Source: G963677325 sp963677325
GTDB taxonomy: Bacteria; Bacteroidota; Bacteroidia; Bacteroidales; Prolixibacteraceae
DNA length: 64,000 bases
NCBI GenBank assembly: GCA_963677325.2
Contig: CAXXGM010000003.1
Coordinates: forward strand, 434,001-498,000
Reading direction: 5' to 3'
The notes under the pieces were generated by a model that did no database searches, was not told the origin of the DNA, and saw only the letters and a program-made list of their open reading frames with translations. The position numbers were made by a program, and so were the translations under genes. Shown here one piece after another: positions 1 through 7,285 of the stretch; position 1 is the first letter of the stretch, and each line of letters starts with the position of its first letter.

Positions 1-3
1 TGA

Positions 4-66
4 CAAACCGAAGACATCCTTGCTGCATTAGATTGTGCAGCAGATAAGAAAATAAATCCATTCTGA
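4..66 (+). pseudogene. DUF433-like C-terminal remnant
   Basis: The first 66 bases read QTEDILAALDCAADKKINPF and then stop. This resembles the C-terminal end of DUF433 small antitoxin-like proteins, which usually close with a ...EDIxAALxYAA... helix. An in-frame TGA sits at bases 1-3, so within the window the reading frame is closed at both ends. It may be a decayed copy, or a gene whose frame shifts just outside the window. The assignment rests on one short motif and is weak. Confidence 0.3.
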
Positions 67-159
67 ATTTCTAATTGTTCAAAGAACGTTTCACAAAACG
101 GAAAATATCTAATTCAATTTACATGAGCGTAGATTGACTCATATCTTCTTCATATTGTC

Positions 160-225
160 TGTACATTGTCTGTACACTTGCTGTGCACTGACTGTACCAA
201 AATTGTACAGCCAGTGTACAGTTAA
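160..225. repeat. 11-bp-phased degenerate tandem repeat (TGTAC core)
   Basis: Six units start at 160, 171, 182, 193, 204 and 215, exactly 11 bp apart. Each begins TGTAC (TGTGC in the third) and ends in a variable 6-bp tail. The array lies about 150 bp upstream of galE. The spacing places every core on the same face of B-DNA. It could be a phased protein-binding array or a selfish repeat; the sequence does not say which. Confidence 0.85.
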
Positions 226-340
226 AGATCAATAATTGTCCAGTCAATCCTGTTCAAATACGGACCTGATACTTTTCAGAAAGTTTCAAAAGAGAGGTCA
301 TGATAATTATGGAGGTTCATGATTTGAATATTATTAATTG

Positions 341-348
341 TATTTTTG
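341..348 (+). promoter_or_regulatory. Putative -7 box for galE
   Basis: TATTTTTG matches the Bacteroidota -7 consensus TAnnTTTG and lies 24 bp before the galE ATG. A TTTG at 323-326 is nearer than the usual -33 spacing, so only the -7 element is convincing. Confidence 0.45.
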
Positions 349-371
349 GATCTTCTGAAAAAACTTGAATA

Positions 372-1397
372 ATGGGACGTAAATTATTGGTTACCGGCGG
401 AACCGGATACATTGGTTCCCACACAGTTGTGGAACTGCAAGCTGCCGGATATGAGGTTGTAATTATAGACGACCTTTCCAACTCTTCGGCTGAGGTGGTT
501 GATAAGATTGAAAAGATTAGCGGCATCAGGCCCGCTTTCGAGGAATTCAACCTCCAGGATTTAAACAGGCTGGAGGCTTTTTTTGAAAAAAACAGTGGGA
601 TTGAAGCAATCGTTCATTTTGCCGCATTCAAGGCGGTGGGCGAATCCGTTGAAAAACCAATGATGTATTATCGCAACAATCTGATTTCCCTGATGAACCT
701 GCTGGATTGCATGAAGAAATACAAGGTTGGTAATTTCGTATTTTCATCTTCCTGCACGGTCTATGGTCAGCCAGATCAACTTCCTGTAACAGAGGAAACT
801 CCTAAAAAGCCTGCTGAATCACCTTACGGGAATACAAAAGCAATGAGTGAAGACATCATCCGCGATTTTGTGAATGCCACCAAGGGGATGAATGCCATTG
901 TCCTTCGCTATTTCAATCCAATTGGCGCCCATCCTTCGGCTTTGATTGGCGAACTGCCACGGGGAGTTCCTAATAACCTGGTGCCTTTTATAACCCAGAC
1001 CGCGGCTGGCATCAGAGAACAGCTCAGCGTCTTTGGCGATGATTACAACACCCCTGACGGTAGCTGTATCCGGGACTTCATCAACGTGGTCGATCTGGCC
1101 AAAGCACATGTGGTTGCTATTGGGAGGTTGCTTGACAGCAAAAATCAAAAGGCTTATGAATATTTCAATATCGGTACCGGCAATGGAGCTTCGGTTTTGG
1201 AGCTTATTAAAACTTTCGAATCGGCTACAGGGGTAAAACTCAACTATAAAATTGTTAGCCGCCGCGCAGGTGACATCGAAAAAATATGGGCCGATACTTC
1301 CAAAGCCAATAATGTACTTGGTTGGAAAGCTGGGGAAACATTATCCGACACGCTTTTATCAGCCTGGAATTGGGAGAAAGGGCTGAGAAGGAATTAG
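372..1397 (+). CDS. galE: UDP-glucose 4-epimerase
   Basis: Predicted to interconvert UDP-glucose and UDP-galactose (Leloir pathway, supply of galactose for surface glycans) in the cytoplasm with bound NAD. The 341-residue length is normal for GalE. The N-terminal Rossmann motif TGGTGYIGSH is at residues 8-17, followed by the acidic DDLSNS segment typical of GalE. The SSSCTVYG segment carries the catalytic Ser/Thr, and the YGNTK motif near residue 152 supplies the catalytic Tyr and Lys. RYFNPIGAHPSG-like and GDIEKIWAD segments fit the sugar-nucleotide binding C-terminal half. It stands alone, with a -7 promoter box upstream and a heptamer repeat array starting at its stop codon. Related epimerases acting on UDP-GlcNAc cannot be fully excluded. 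Confidence 0.93.
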   Translation: MGRKLLVTGGTGYIGSHTVVELQAAGYEVVIIDDLSNSSAEVVDKIEKISGIRPAFEEFNLQDLNRLEAFFEKNSGIEAIVHFAAFKAVGESVEKPMMYYRNNLISLMNLLDCMKKYKVGNFVFSSSCTVYGQPDQLPVTEETPKKPAESPYGNTKAMSEDIIRDFVNATKGMNAIVLRYFNPIGAHPSALIGELPRGVPNNLVPFITQTAAGIREQLSVFGDDYNTPDGSCIRDFINVVDLAKAHVVAIGRLLDSKNQKAYEYFNIGTGNGASVLELIKTFESATGVKLNYKIVSRRAGDIEKIWADTSKANNVLGWKAGETLSDTLLSAWNWEKGLRRN

Positions 1398-1441
1398 GCT
1401 TTTGACTTTTGACTATAGGCTATAGACTGAAGGCTGAAGGG
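1393..1441. repeat. Heptamer tandem array
   Basis: Seven consecutive 7-bp units (ATTAGGC, TTTTGAC twice, TATAGGC, TATAGAC, TGAAGGC, TGAAGGG) start inside the galE stop codon. Every unit has the form NNNNGRC/GRG. It belongs to the same family as the arrays at 1531, 14087, 52023, 52119 and 53172. Confidence 0.75.
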
Positions 1442-1504
1442 GAATTGTCAATAATTGCGAAACTGGAATTTGAATAACATCTAAATAATAATTAAATGAA
1501 AAAC

Positions 1505-1539
1505 GGCTGAAGATGTCAGGTTTCCCTGACCTTCAGCCT
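1505..1539. other. Strong hairpin before DUF4337 gene
   Basis: GGCTGAAG-at-GTCAGG pairs with CCTGAC-CTTCAGCC across a short loop. No T-run follows on the plus strand, so it is not a classical terminator. Its right arm forms the first heptamer of the adjacent repeat array. Confidence 0.55.
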
Positions 1540-1558
1540 AAAGTCTAATGTCTAAACA
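1531..1558. repeat. Heptamer tandem array
   Basis: Four 7-bp units (CTTCAGC, CTAAAGT, CTAATGT, CTAAACA). The array contains the ATG at 1548, which argues against that ATG being the start of the next gene. Confidence 0.65.
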
Positions 1559-1565
1559 CCTTACT

Positions 1566-2102
1566 ATGGCAGAAGAAAAGAAAGAGAAATGGACAACCTG
1601 GCTTGCAATTTCCACTGTTGTTATTGTGGTTTGTGCTACCCTTTCCACTTTTAAGGGCGGGGGTTACAGCAACAAGTCTTTAATGAATCAGACCAGCGCT
1701 TCGGATCAGTGGGCTTTTTATCAATCCAAGAGCATGAAAGGTTACAATTTTGAATTGCAGAAGGATAATCTTGAACTGCAAAGTGAACTCATAAAAAATT
1801 CGGTTCCTGATCTGGTTGCCAAATATCAGGCTAAGATGGATTCCTATGCTAAGAAAATACAACAGTATGAGAGCGAAAAAGCCGATATAATGAAAAAGGC
1901 AAAAGAATTCGAGGCTTTACGCGATGGGGCAAAACGGCATGCTTCATCTTTCGGTATTGCGGTGATTTTTCTGCAGATTTCGATTCTGCTCTCTTCGATT
2001 TCTGCTCTTGCCCATAAGAAATATGTATGGTTGATAAGCTTGGGCGTTGGAGTAGTTGGGATATTCTATTTTATGGACGGTTTCTTTTTGTTTTTGAAAT
2101 AG
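1566..2102 (+). CDS. DUF4337 family membrane protein
   Basis: A 178-residue protein. After a short charged N-terminus (MAEEKKEKW) comes one transmembrane segment (about residues 12-28), then the family hallmark segment ASDQWAFYQSKSMKGY. A Glu/Lys-rich, probably coiled-coil stretch of about 70 residues follows, and two hydrophobic C-terminal helices end the protein. This matches DUF4337, whose biochemical role is not known. I chose ATG 1566 over ATG 1548 because the earlier codon lies in a repeat array and adds residues the family lacks. A clear terminator follows at 2127. Function is unassigned. Confidence 0.75.
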   Translation: MAEEKKEKWTTWLAISTVVIVVCATLSTFKGGGYSNKSLMNQTSASDQWAFYQSKSMKGYNFELQKDNLELQSELIKNSVPDLVAKYQAKMDSYAKKIQQYESEKADIMKKAKEFEALRDGAKRHASSFGIAVIFLQISILLSSISALAHKKYVWLISLGVGVVGIFYFMDGFFLFLK

Positions 2103-2126
2103 ATCTTTAATTTTTCACTATTGGAA

Positions 2127-2161
2127 AATCCTTCCGAATTGCCCGGGAAGGATTTTTTTTT
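2127..2161 (+). terminator. Rho-independent terminator
   Basis: AATCCTTCC pairs with GGAAGGATT around a 10-base loop and runs into eight T residues, 25 bp after the DUF4337 stop. Confidence 0.85.
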
Positions 2162-2240
2162 GTTCTGTGTTGAATGAAACTTGAAAGATTGAGAAATAAA
2201 TCTGATAATAACCTATCAATATTATTTCATATTTATTAAG

Positions 2241-2248
2241 TAAATTTG
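2241..2248 (+). promoter_or_regulatory. Putative -7 box for the exported aminotransferase gene
   Basis: TAAATTTG fits TAnnTTTG and lies about 50 bp upstream of the ATG at 2300. No convincing -33 element is seen. Confidence 0.35.
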
Positions 2249-2299
2249 TAATAACCGAAGTTTCATACTTTGATACCCTTTTAAACCAAAAAAATTGAA

Positions 2300-3655
2300 A
2301 TGGAAACAAGTAATTATTCAAGACGCAAATTCATTGCAACAGTTTCGGCAACTTCTATAGCTGCCGCATCCTCCAGCACTCTTATGGCCGGAGGCAGTCT
2401 GATCAGAACCCCTCAAAAACTTGCCATCCTTGGAGGAGAGCCGGTCAGAAAAAGTGACAAGCCTTTTCCCAGATGGCCTTATCGTGACCAAAAAGTGGTC
2501 GATTCAGTGGTTAAGACCACCGAAAGCGGAATCTGGTGCAGGATACAATCTCCCAACGGGACGGTACCTACTTTTGAAAAGGAATTCGCCAAATTATTGG
2601 GAACAAAATATTGTTTGGCAACGGGATCTGGGACACAATCACTGCATACGGTTGTTAGCGTATCGGGAATTGGCGCAGGCGATGAAGTAATTACCTCTCC
2701 TTTAACCGATCCGGGAACCATTTCTTCTATTTTGTGTGCCAATGCACTTCCGGTCATGGCTGATGTTGACAGAGAAACATTCCAGATCAGTCCTGCATCG
2801 ATTGAGAAAAAGATTACAAAGAACACCAAAGCCATCATGCCAGTGGATATTGCTGGTAATTCAGTTGATATGGATGCGATTATGGCTATTGCAAAAAAAC
2901 ATAACCTGTTGGTAATTGAAGACAGCTGTCAGGCTATGCTAAATGAATACAAAGGTAAGAAATCAGGTACGATAGCCGGTTTTGGCTGTTTCAGTTTTCA
3001 ATCCAGTAAGACGATGGCCAGTGGTGAAGGCGGTGCGATCGTAAGCGATGATGGCGATTTTATTGACAAATGCTATACCTTCCACAATCATGGTACTGCC
3101 AGAAACGGACATACGGAAGTCGGCGGACCGAAATACAGGATGAACGAATTCCAGGCGGCCGTGCTATTGGGTCAGATGGACGGAGTTAAGGAACGTGCAC
3201 GGATTAGAACTGAAAACGGTCAGTATTTAAATTCCCGTCTTAAAGATTTCCCGGGTTTAACCCCGCAGCGATTATATGACGGTGACAGCGGCGCTTTTTA
3301 TCTTTATATGGCCGCTTATCATCCCGAGCAGTTTAATAATATTCCAAGGGCTACCTTCCTTAAAGCATTGGCAGCTGAAGGAATCCAGATGGGTCCGTAC
3401 ATTTCACAAGGCTTGCACAAAGAGCCCTGGACGAAAAATATTCTGAATCAAAGGGTTTATCAGAAAATGTATGCCCCCGGCAGATTGCAGAAATTTCAGA
3501 CTGAATTAAGTTGTCCAAACGTGGATTACGTTCTGGATAATGTTGTAATGATCTGGGCATCAGGCCCGCTGCTTGGAACCAGGCAGGATATGGATGACAT
3601 CGTTAATGCGATTACGAAGGTCTATGAAAACAGAGATCAGTTGAAATCCATTTAG
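2300..3655 (+). CDS. DegT/DnrJ/EryC1/StrS-family PLP enzyme with Tat signal
   Basis: A 451-residue member of the DegT/DnrJ/EryC1/StrS aminotransferase fold. The N-terminus SRRKFIATVSATSIAAASS is a twin-arginine (Tat) signal peptide, so export with a pre-loaded cofactor is likely. From about residue 45 (LAILGGEPVRK) the catalytic domain runs to the end. PLP-fold marks include the ATGSGTQSLH loop, VIEDSCQA with the cofactor-binding Asp, and the candidate Schiff-base lysine K237 in FQSSKTMASGEGG. Most family members are cytoplasmic sugar-nucleotide aminotransferases or dehydratases. The Tat-exported subgroup in Bacteroidota has no substrate I can name. It is followed by its own terminator and then by a secreted hydrolase on the same strand. 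Confidence 0.85.
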   Translation: METSNYSRRKFIATVSATSIAAASSSTLMAGGSLIRTPQKLAILGGEPVRKSDKPFPRWPYRDQKVVDSVVKTTESGIWCRIQSPNGTVPTFEKEFAKLLGTKYCLATGSGTQSLHTVVSVSGIGAGDEVITSPLTDPGTISSILCANALPVMADVDRETFQISPASIEKKITKNTKAIMPVDIAGNSVDMDAIMAIAKKHNLLVIEDSCQAMLNEYKGKKSGTIAGFGCFSFQSSKTMASGEGGAIVSDDGDFIDKCYTFHNHGTARNGHTEVGGPKYRMNEFQAAVLLGQMDGVKERARIRTENGQYLNSRLKDFPGLTPQRLYDGDSGAFYLYMAAYHPEQFNNIPRATFLKALAAEGIQMGPYISQGLHKEPWTKNILNQRVYQKMYAPGRLQKFQTELSCPNVDYVLDNVVMIWASGPLLGTRQDMDDIVNAITKVYENRDQLKSI

Positions 3656-3675
3656 AAGAAAAATACTGTGAAATT

Positions 3676-3718
3676 AAACCGGGCAGCTTCTTAAATAATG
3701 CTGTTCGGTTTTTTTTAT
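3676..3718 (+). terminator. Rho-independent terminator
   Basis: An AACCG..CAGC arm pairs with GCTG..CGGTT around an AT-rich loop, followed by a run of eight T residues, 20 bp after the aminotransferase stop. Confidence 0.75.
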
Positions 3719-3759
3719 ATATTTATATATATTGGATATTGAACTCAAACTTTGATGTA

Positions 3760-5136
3760 ATGAAAAGAAATATTCTCTCCTTTGTTTTTTTTATTCAAAT
3801 TTTCCTGGTTCTGACTTCTGTTAATGCACAGAATGTTTCGACAGAAAACTGGAAGGCAGGTACTTCACAGGCAGTTATTACCCCACAGAAACCACTTTGG
3901 ATGGCTGGTTACGGAAGTCGCAATCATGTTTCTGAAGGTGTATTGATCGATCTGAAAGCGAAAGCACTGGCTTTGGAAGATGTGAAGGGCAATAAGGTAG
4001 TTCTGATTACTGCAGATCTGCTGGGATTTCCTAAAAATATCTCTGACCGGATCAGAAACGGGATTGAATCTAAATATGGATTAAAGAGATCCCAGATTAT
4101 CCTGAATGGCTCTCATACTCATTCAGGTCCTGTTCTTGCTGATGCATTGACCGATATATATCCTTTCAATGAGCAGCAAAAAGAGGATATAAAGAAGTAT
4201 TCAGATAACCTGGTCGAAAAATTGATTAATCTGGCGGGCAAGTCTCTCAAATCAATGGCTCCGGCCCAGGTTTATGCGCAGAACGGGATTACGCGTTTTC
4301 AGGTTAACAGGCGTAACAACACAGAGAAACTCTTAACTCCTCTCACCGAATTAAAGGGACCTAATGATTACTCTGTTCCGGTTCTTAAGGTAACCGATAA
4401 AGGGGGTAAACTGAAAACGGTAGTTTTCGGTTATGCCTGCCATGCCACTGTGCTGGATATTTATAAGTTTTCAGGTGATTATCCTGGATTTGCGCAGCTT
4501 GAAGTTGAGAAAATTCACCCCGGAGTAAACGCTATGTTTTTCCAGGGAGCAGGAGCTGATCAGAATCCGTTGCCACGCAGAACAATCACACTGGCTAAAC
4601 AGTACGGAAAAGAATTGGCCGCTGCTGTGGATAGAGTTCTTAACGAGGATATGAAAAAGCTCGAACCTTCCATATCAACTGCTTATTCTGAAATCGGACT
4701 TACGTTTGCAAATCTGCCAACAAAAGAAGATTTAACAAAAGCAATCGAGACGTACAAAGGATGGGAAAAGAATTGGGCTTCCAATCAGTTGGCTCTGCTT
4801 CAGAATGGGAAACAGATGACCTCTTATCCTTATCCTGTTGAGGTATGGAAATTGGGGAACCTTCCAATTATGGTATTAGGAGGTGAGCTGGTAATTCAGT
4901 ATGATGTGGAACTTAAAAAGCTTTTTGGCAATGACATTTTTGTGATGGGCTATTCAAATGATGATATGGCCTATATCCCATCAGAAACGATCCTCAAAGA
5001 AGGTGGTTATGAAGGTGAATCCTCGCAGAGGGTTTACGGCTTACCAGCTAAGTGGAATTCTGATATTCAGGTAAAAATTCTGACCGAAATGCAGAAAATC
5101 GCTGATCAGGCAGGAGTGCAAAAAGTGATTAAATAG
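3760..5136 (+). CDS. Secreted neutral/alkaline ceramidase-like hydrolase
   Basis: A 458-residue protein with a clear signal peptide (MKRNILSFVFF...TSVNA, cleavage near residue 24). The mature part carries the N-terminal catalytic domain of the neutral/alkaline non-lysosomal ceramidase family. VITPQKPLWMAGYGSR opens the domain, NGSHTHSGP holds predicted zinc-site histidines, and a YACHATVLD segment supplies a further His. FQGAGADQNP fits the family active-site region. Canonical ceramidases are about 650 residues and carry a C-terminal Ig-like domain that is absent here. The true substrate may therefore be another amide lipid or glycan-linked amide. ATG 3760 is preferred to the upstream TTG at 3739 because it starts exactly at the signal peptide. 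Confidence 0.78.
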   Translation: MKRNILSFVFFIQIFLVLTSVNAQNVSTENWKAGTSQAVITPQKPLWMAGYGSRNHVSEGVLIDLKAKALALEDVKGNKVVLITADLLGFPKNISDRIRNGIESKYGLKRSQIILNGSHTHSGPVLADALTDIYPFNEQQKEDIKKYSDNLVEKLINLAGKSLKSMAPAQVYAQNGITRFQVNRRNNTEKLLTPLTELKGPNDYSVPVLKVTDKGGKLKTVVFGYACHATVLDIYKFSGDYPGFAQLEVEKIHPGVNAMFFQGAGADQNPLPRRTITLAKQYGKELAAAVDRVLNEDMKKLEPSISTAYSEIGLTFANLPTKEDLTKAIETYKGWEKNWASNQLALLQNGKQMTSYPYPVEVWKLGNLPIMVLGGELVIQYDVELKKLFGNDIFVMGYSNDDMAYIPSETILKEGGYEGESSQRVYGLPAKWNSDIQVKILTEMQKIADQAGVQKVIK

Positions 5137-5224
5137 AAAGGCCAACAGAATAAATATGCTGATGTACTGATTCGATTATATAGGTAATCATTCAGTACAT
5201 CTGCATATTCTTAAAGCTTCCCGG

Positions 5225-5890
5225 ATGGAATATTCAGGTATTGTTTTATCTGGCGGCAAAAGTTCCAGGATGGGGACCGATAAAGGCTTTAATATTCCTA
5301 TTGGAATTCTGATAGCTGCAATTCCGGATAATAAAGTTGCTGTAACGAGGACAGATGCCAATCAAATACTCGCTGAAATTAAAGATGGTAGCAATATCAT
5401 TACCACTGATGCAGTAGCCGATATGCTGGTGAAAAAAGATCCGTCACTTGTTCTGATAGATATCAGGAGCAAGGCCGATTACGATCAGTTTCATCTGCCT
5501 GGCGCAGTTAATGTACCGGTTGATAATGTCCTCTCTGACGAGTATTCCGGCTATTTTGATCAGGATATTAAGATGAATATTCTTTATGCTAACGGAACTA
5601 CCAATGCAAGTCAGGCGTGGATGCTGCTCCGGCAGAAAGGATATAAAAATCTCTACGTCCTGAAAGGAGGATTGAATTACTGGGCTGAAACCATCATGAA
5701 TCCGGCCAAACCGGCCATTACAGGTACTGACGATGAAATCGCCCGCTATGATTTTCGGAAAGCTGCCGGCGGTGTCCTTGGCGGAGGATCATTAGCTCCT
5801 GCTGAAGGACAAAACCCAGCAAATGCCCCTGCACTGCCTTCACTTCCATCAGCCCCGAAAAAGAAACGTGCAGCCGGAGGTTGTTCCTGA
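5225..5890 (+). CDS. Chimera: mobA N-terminal remnant fused to membrane-anchored rhodanese
   Basis: The first 22 residues (YSGIVLSGGKSSRMGTDKGF) are the nucleotide-binding signature that opens molybdenum cofactor guanylyltransferase MobA. The sequence then switches abruptly to a hydrophobic stretch (IPIGILIAAIP) and a single rhodanese domain (about residues 60-165, LVLIDIRSKADYDQFHLPGAVNVP...). A low-complexity Pro/Ala tail ending KKKRAAGGCS follows. The usual rhodanese active-site cysteine is missing: the loop reads YANGTTNAS. Bacteroidota rhodaneses of this type normally begin with a membrane anchor, so an internal deletion probably joined the mobA start codon to the anchor. Its place at the head of a molybdenum-cofactor operon supports this origin. 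MobA activity is presumably lost from this locus. Confidence 0.75.
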   Translation: MEYSGIVLSGGKSSRMGTDKGFNIPIGILIAAIPDNKVAVTRTDANQILAEIKDGSNIITTDAVADMLVKKDPSLVLIDIRSKADYDQFHLPGAVNVPVDNVLSDEYSGYFDQDIKMNILYANGTTNASQAWMLLRQKGYKNLYVLKGGLNYWAETIMNPAKPAITGTDDEIARYDFRKAAGGVLGGGSLAPAEGQNPANAPALPSLPSAPKKKRAAGGCS

Positions 5891-5994
5891 TAATAGGTCT
5901 TTCTTTAGATGGAACCAAACAAATTATTTGTTACATTTATTGGGAATTTCTCATCTTCAGGGACGATTTGTGCCTAAATTGAAAACGTTAAGCC

Positions 5995-6717
5995 ATGGAG
6001 TGGTATATGTTTCTTTTCCTGGGGTTCATTGCATTTCTATATTCCTCTGTCGGACATGGTGGAGGCAGCGGATATCTTGCTTTCATGGGAATCATCGGTT
6101 TCGATACCCTTTTTATGAAATCTACCGCTCTGACGCTTAATTTATTTGTCTCATTGATTTCCTTTTTATTTTACTTTCGGGGAGGATATTTCCGTTTTAA
6201 GCTCCTGTGGCCATTTTTAATTACTTCCATTCCATTTTCTTTTATTGGTTCACAAATCCTTATTGATCCAAAGATTTATAAAATTATACTGGGGACCTTT
6301 CTTTTGTTCGCAACAATCAGGATGTTAATCCATCCAAAGGAAAGGCGTTCATTGACGGAATTTAACTATCCCTTGGCTCTTTTAATCGGGGCCCTGCTTG
6401 GTTTGCTTTCTGGTATGATCGGTATCGGGGGAGGTATAATTCTTTCACCTTTAATTATTTTGCTCGGATGGGGCCATGTGAAAGAAGCGGCAGCTGTATC
6501 GGCCCCGTTTATATTTCTCAATTCCTTTTCGGGACTGAGTGGTCTGATGGTAAAAGGCTTTCATTTTGTCCCCGAAATTCTTAATTGGATTATCATTGTA
6601 ATAATTGCCGGAATGCTTGGGTCATACATTGGGAGCAAAATTCTTTCAATTCGCTCATTAAGGTATGTATTGGCTGCTGTTTTGGGGATAGCCGGATTTA
6701 AACTCTTTTTTTACTGA
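5995..6717 (+). CDS. TauE/SafE-family membrane permease
   Basis: A 240-residue, very hydrophobic protein with about eight transmembrane segments. It shows the duplicated glycine-rich TauE/SafE signature: VGHGGGSGYLAF near residue 15 and GMIGIGGGIILSPL near residue 143. The family exports sulfite, sulfonates or other small organic anions. The position inside a molybdenum-cofactor operon suggests sulfur-compound or oxyanion handling linked to a molybdoenzyme, but the substrate is not visible. Its stop is followed one base later by the MobB-like start, so the two are probably cotranscribed. Confidence 0.85.
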   Translation: MEWYMFLFLGFIAFLYSSVGHGGGSGYLAFMGIIGFDTLFMKSTALTLNLFVSLISFLFYFRGGYFRFKLLWPFLITSIPFSFIGSQILIDPKIYKIILGTFLLFATIRMLIHPKERRSLTEFNYPLALLIGALLGLLSGMIGIGGGIILSPLIILLGWGHVKEAAAVSAPFIFLNSFSGLSGLMVKGFHFVPEILNWIIIVIIAGMLGSYIGSKILSIRSLRYVLAAVLGIAGFKLFFY

Positions 6718-6718
6718 A

Positions 6719-7285
6719 ATGGGAGACAAGCAAACCAAATACATCCAGTCGCTGCCGGTAAAGCACAAAGTTGCAATACCCAACTTATTGCTGATCTCGG
6801 GAGATGGCCGCAATGTGGGTAAAACAACGTTAGGATGCCGGATCGTGAAGGATTTGTCGGATAAGACAAGTGTCATTGCAATCAAGGTTTCTCCTCATTT
6901 TCATCTGCTGACGGATTCACTGGTCGTTTTGATGGATACAGATTCGATGGTGATTACACGGGAAACCGACAGAAATGCCACCAAGGATAGTTCACGTTAC
7001 CTCAATGCCGGAGCTTCAGAAGTCTTTTATGTCCAATGTAAGGACGACAGTTTCGGAACTTTATCGGAATGGATTCATGAAACCTGGTCCGATGACATCC
7101 CCATTCTTTGCGAATCAGGTGGCCTTAAAAACTTTATCACTCCGGGTTACTCAATTCACATAAAAGAAGGAATAGGGGAGCAGCATTATTTTGAGGATTC
7201 CGGTCAGGAAATAATTTTCAATAATTTTCGACCTGAAAATGTTTATTCTTCAGTTAAATGGCAGAACAAAAAATGGCAGAAATAA
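6719..7285 (+). CDS. MobB-like P-loop GTPase/ATPase
   Basis: A 188-residue P-loop protein with Walker A motif GDGRNVGKTT near residues 28-37. It resembles MobB, the accessory nucleotide-binding protein of molybdopterin guanine dinucleotide synthesis. The N-terminal domain aligns best. The C-terminal half is less typical, although ILCESGGLKNFITPG looks like the MobB segment that reports the ligand. The end overlaps the moeA start by 28 bp, a sign of translational coupling. Identification leans on the motif plus the molybdenum-cofactor context. Confidence 0.7.
   Translation: MGDKQTKYIQSLPVKHKVAIPNLLLISGDGRNVGKTTLGCRIVKDLSDKTSVIAIKVSPHFHLLTDSLVVLMDTDSMVITRETDRNATKDSSRYLNAGASEVFYVQCKDDSFGTLSEWIHETWSDDIPILCESGGLKNFITPGYSIHIKEGIGEQHYFEDSGQEIIFNNFRPENVYSSVKWQNKKWQK

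Noticed and set aside
3739..3760. TTG start of the ceramidase-like gene
   Set aside because: ATG 3760 coincides with the beginning of the signal peptide; the TTG extension has no support.
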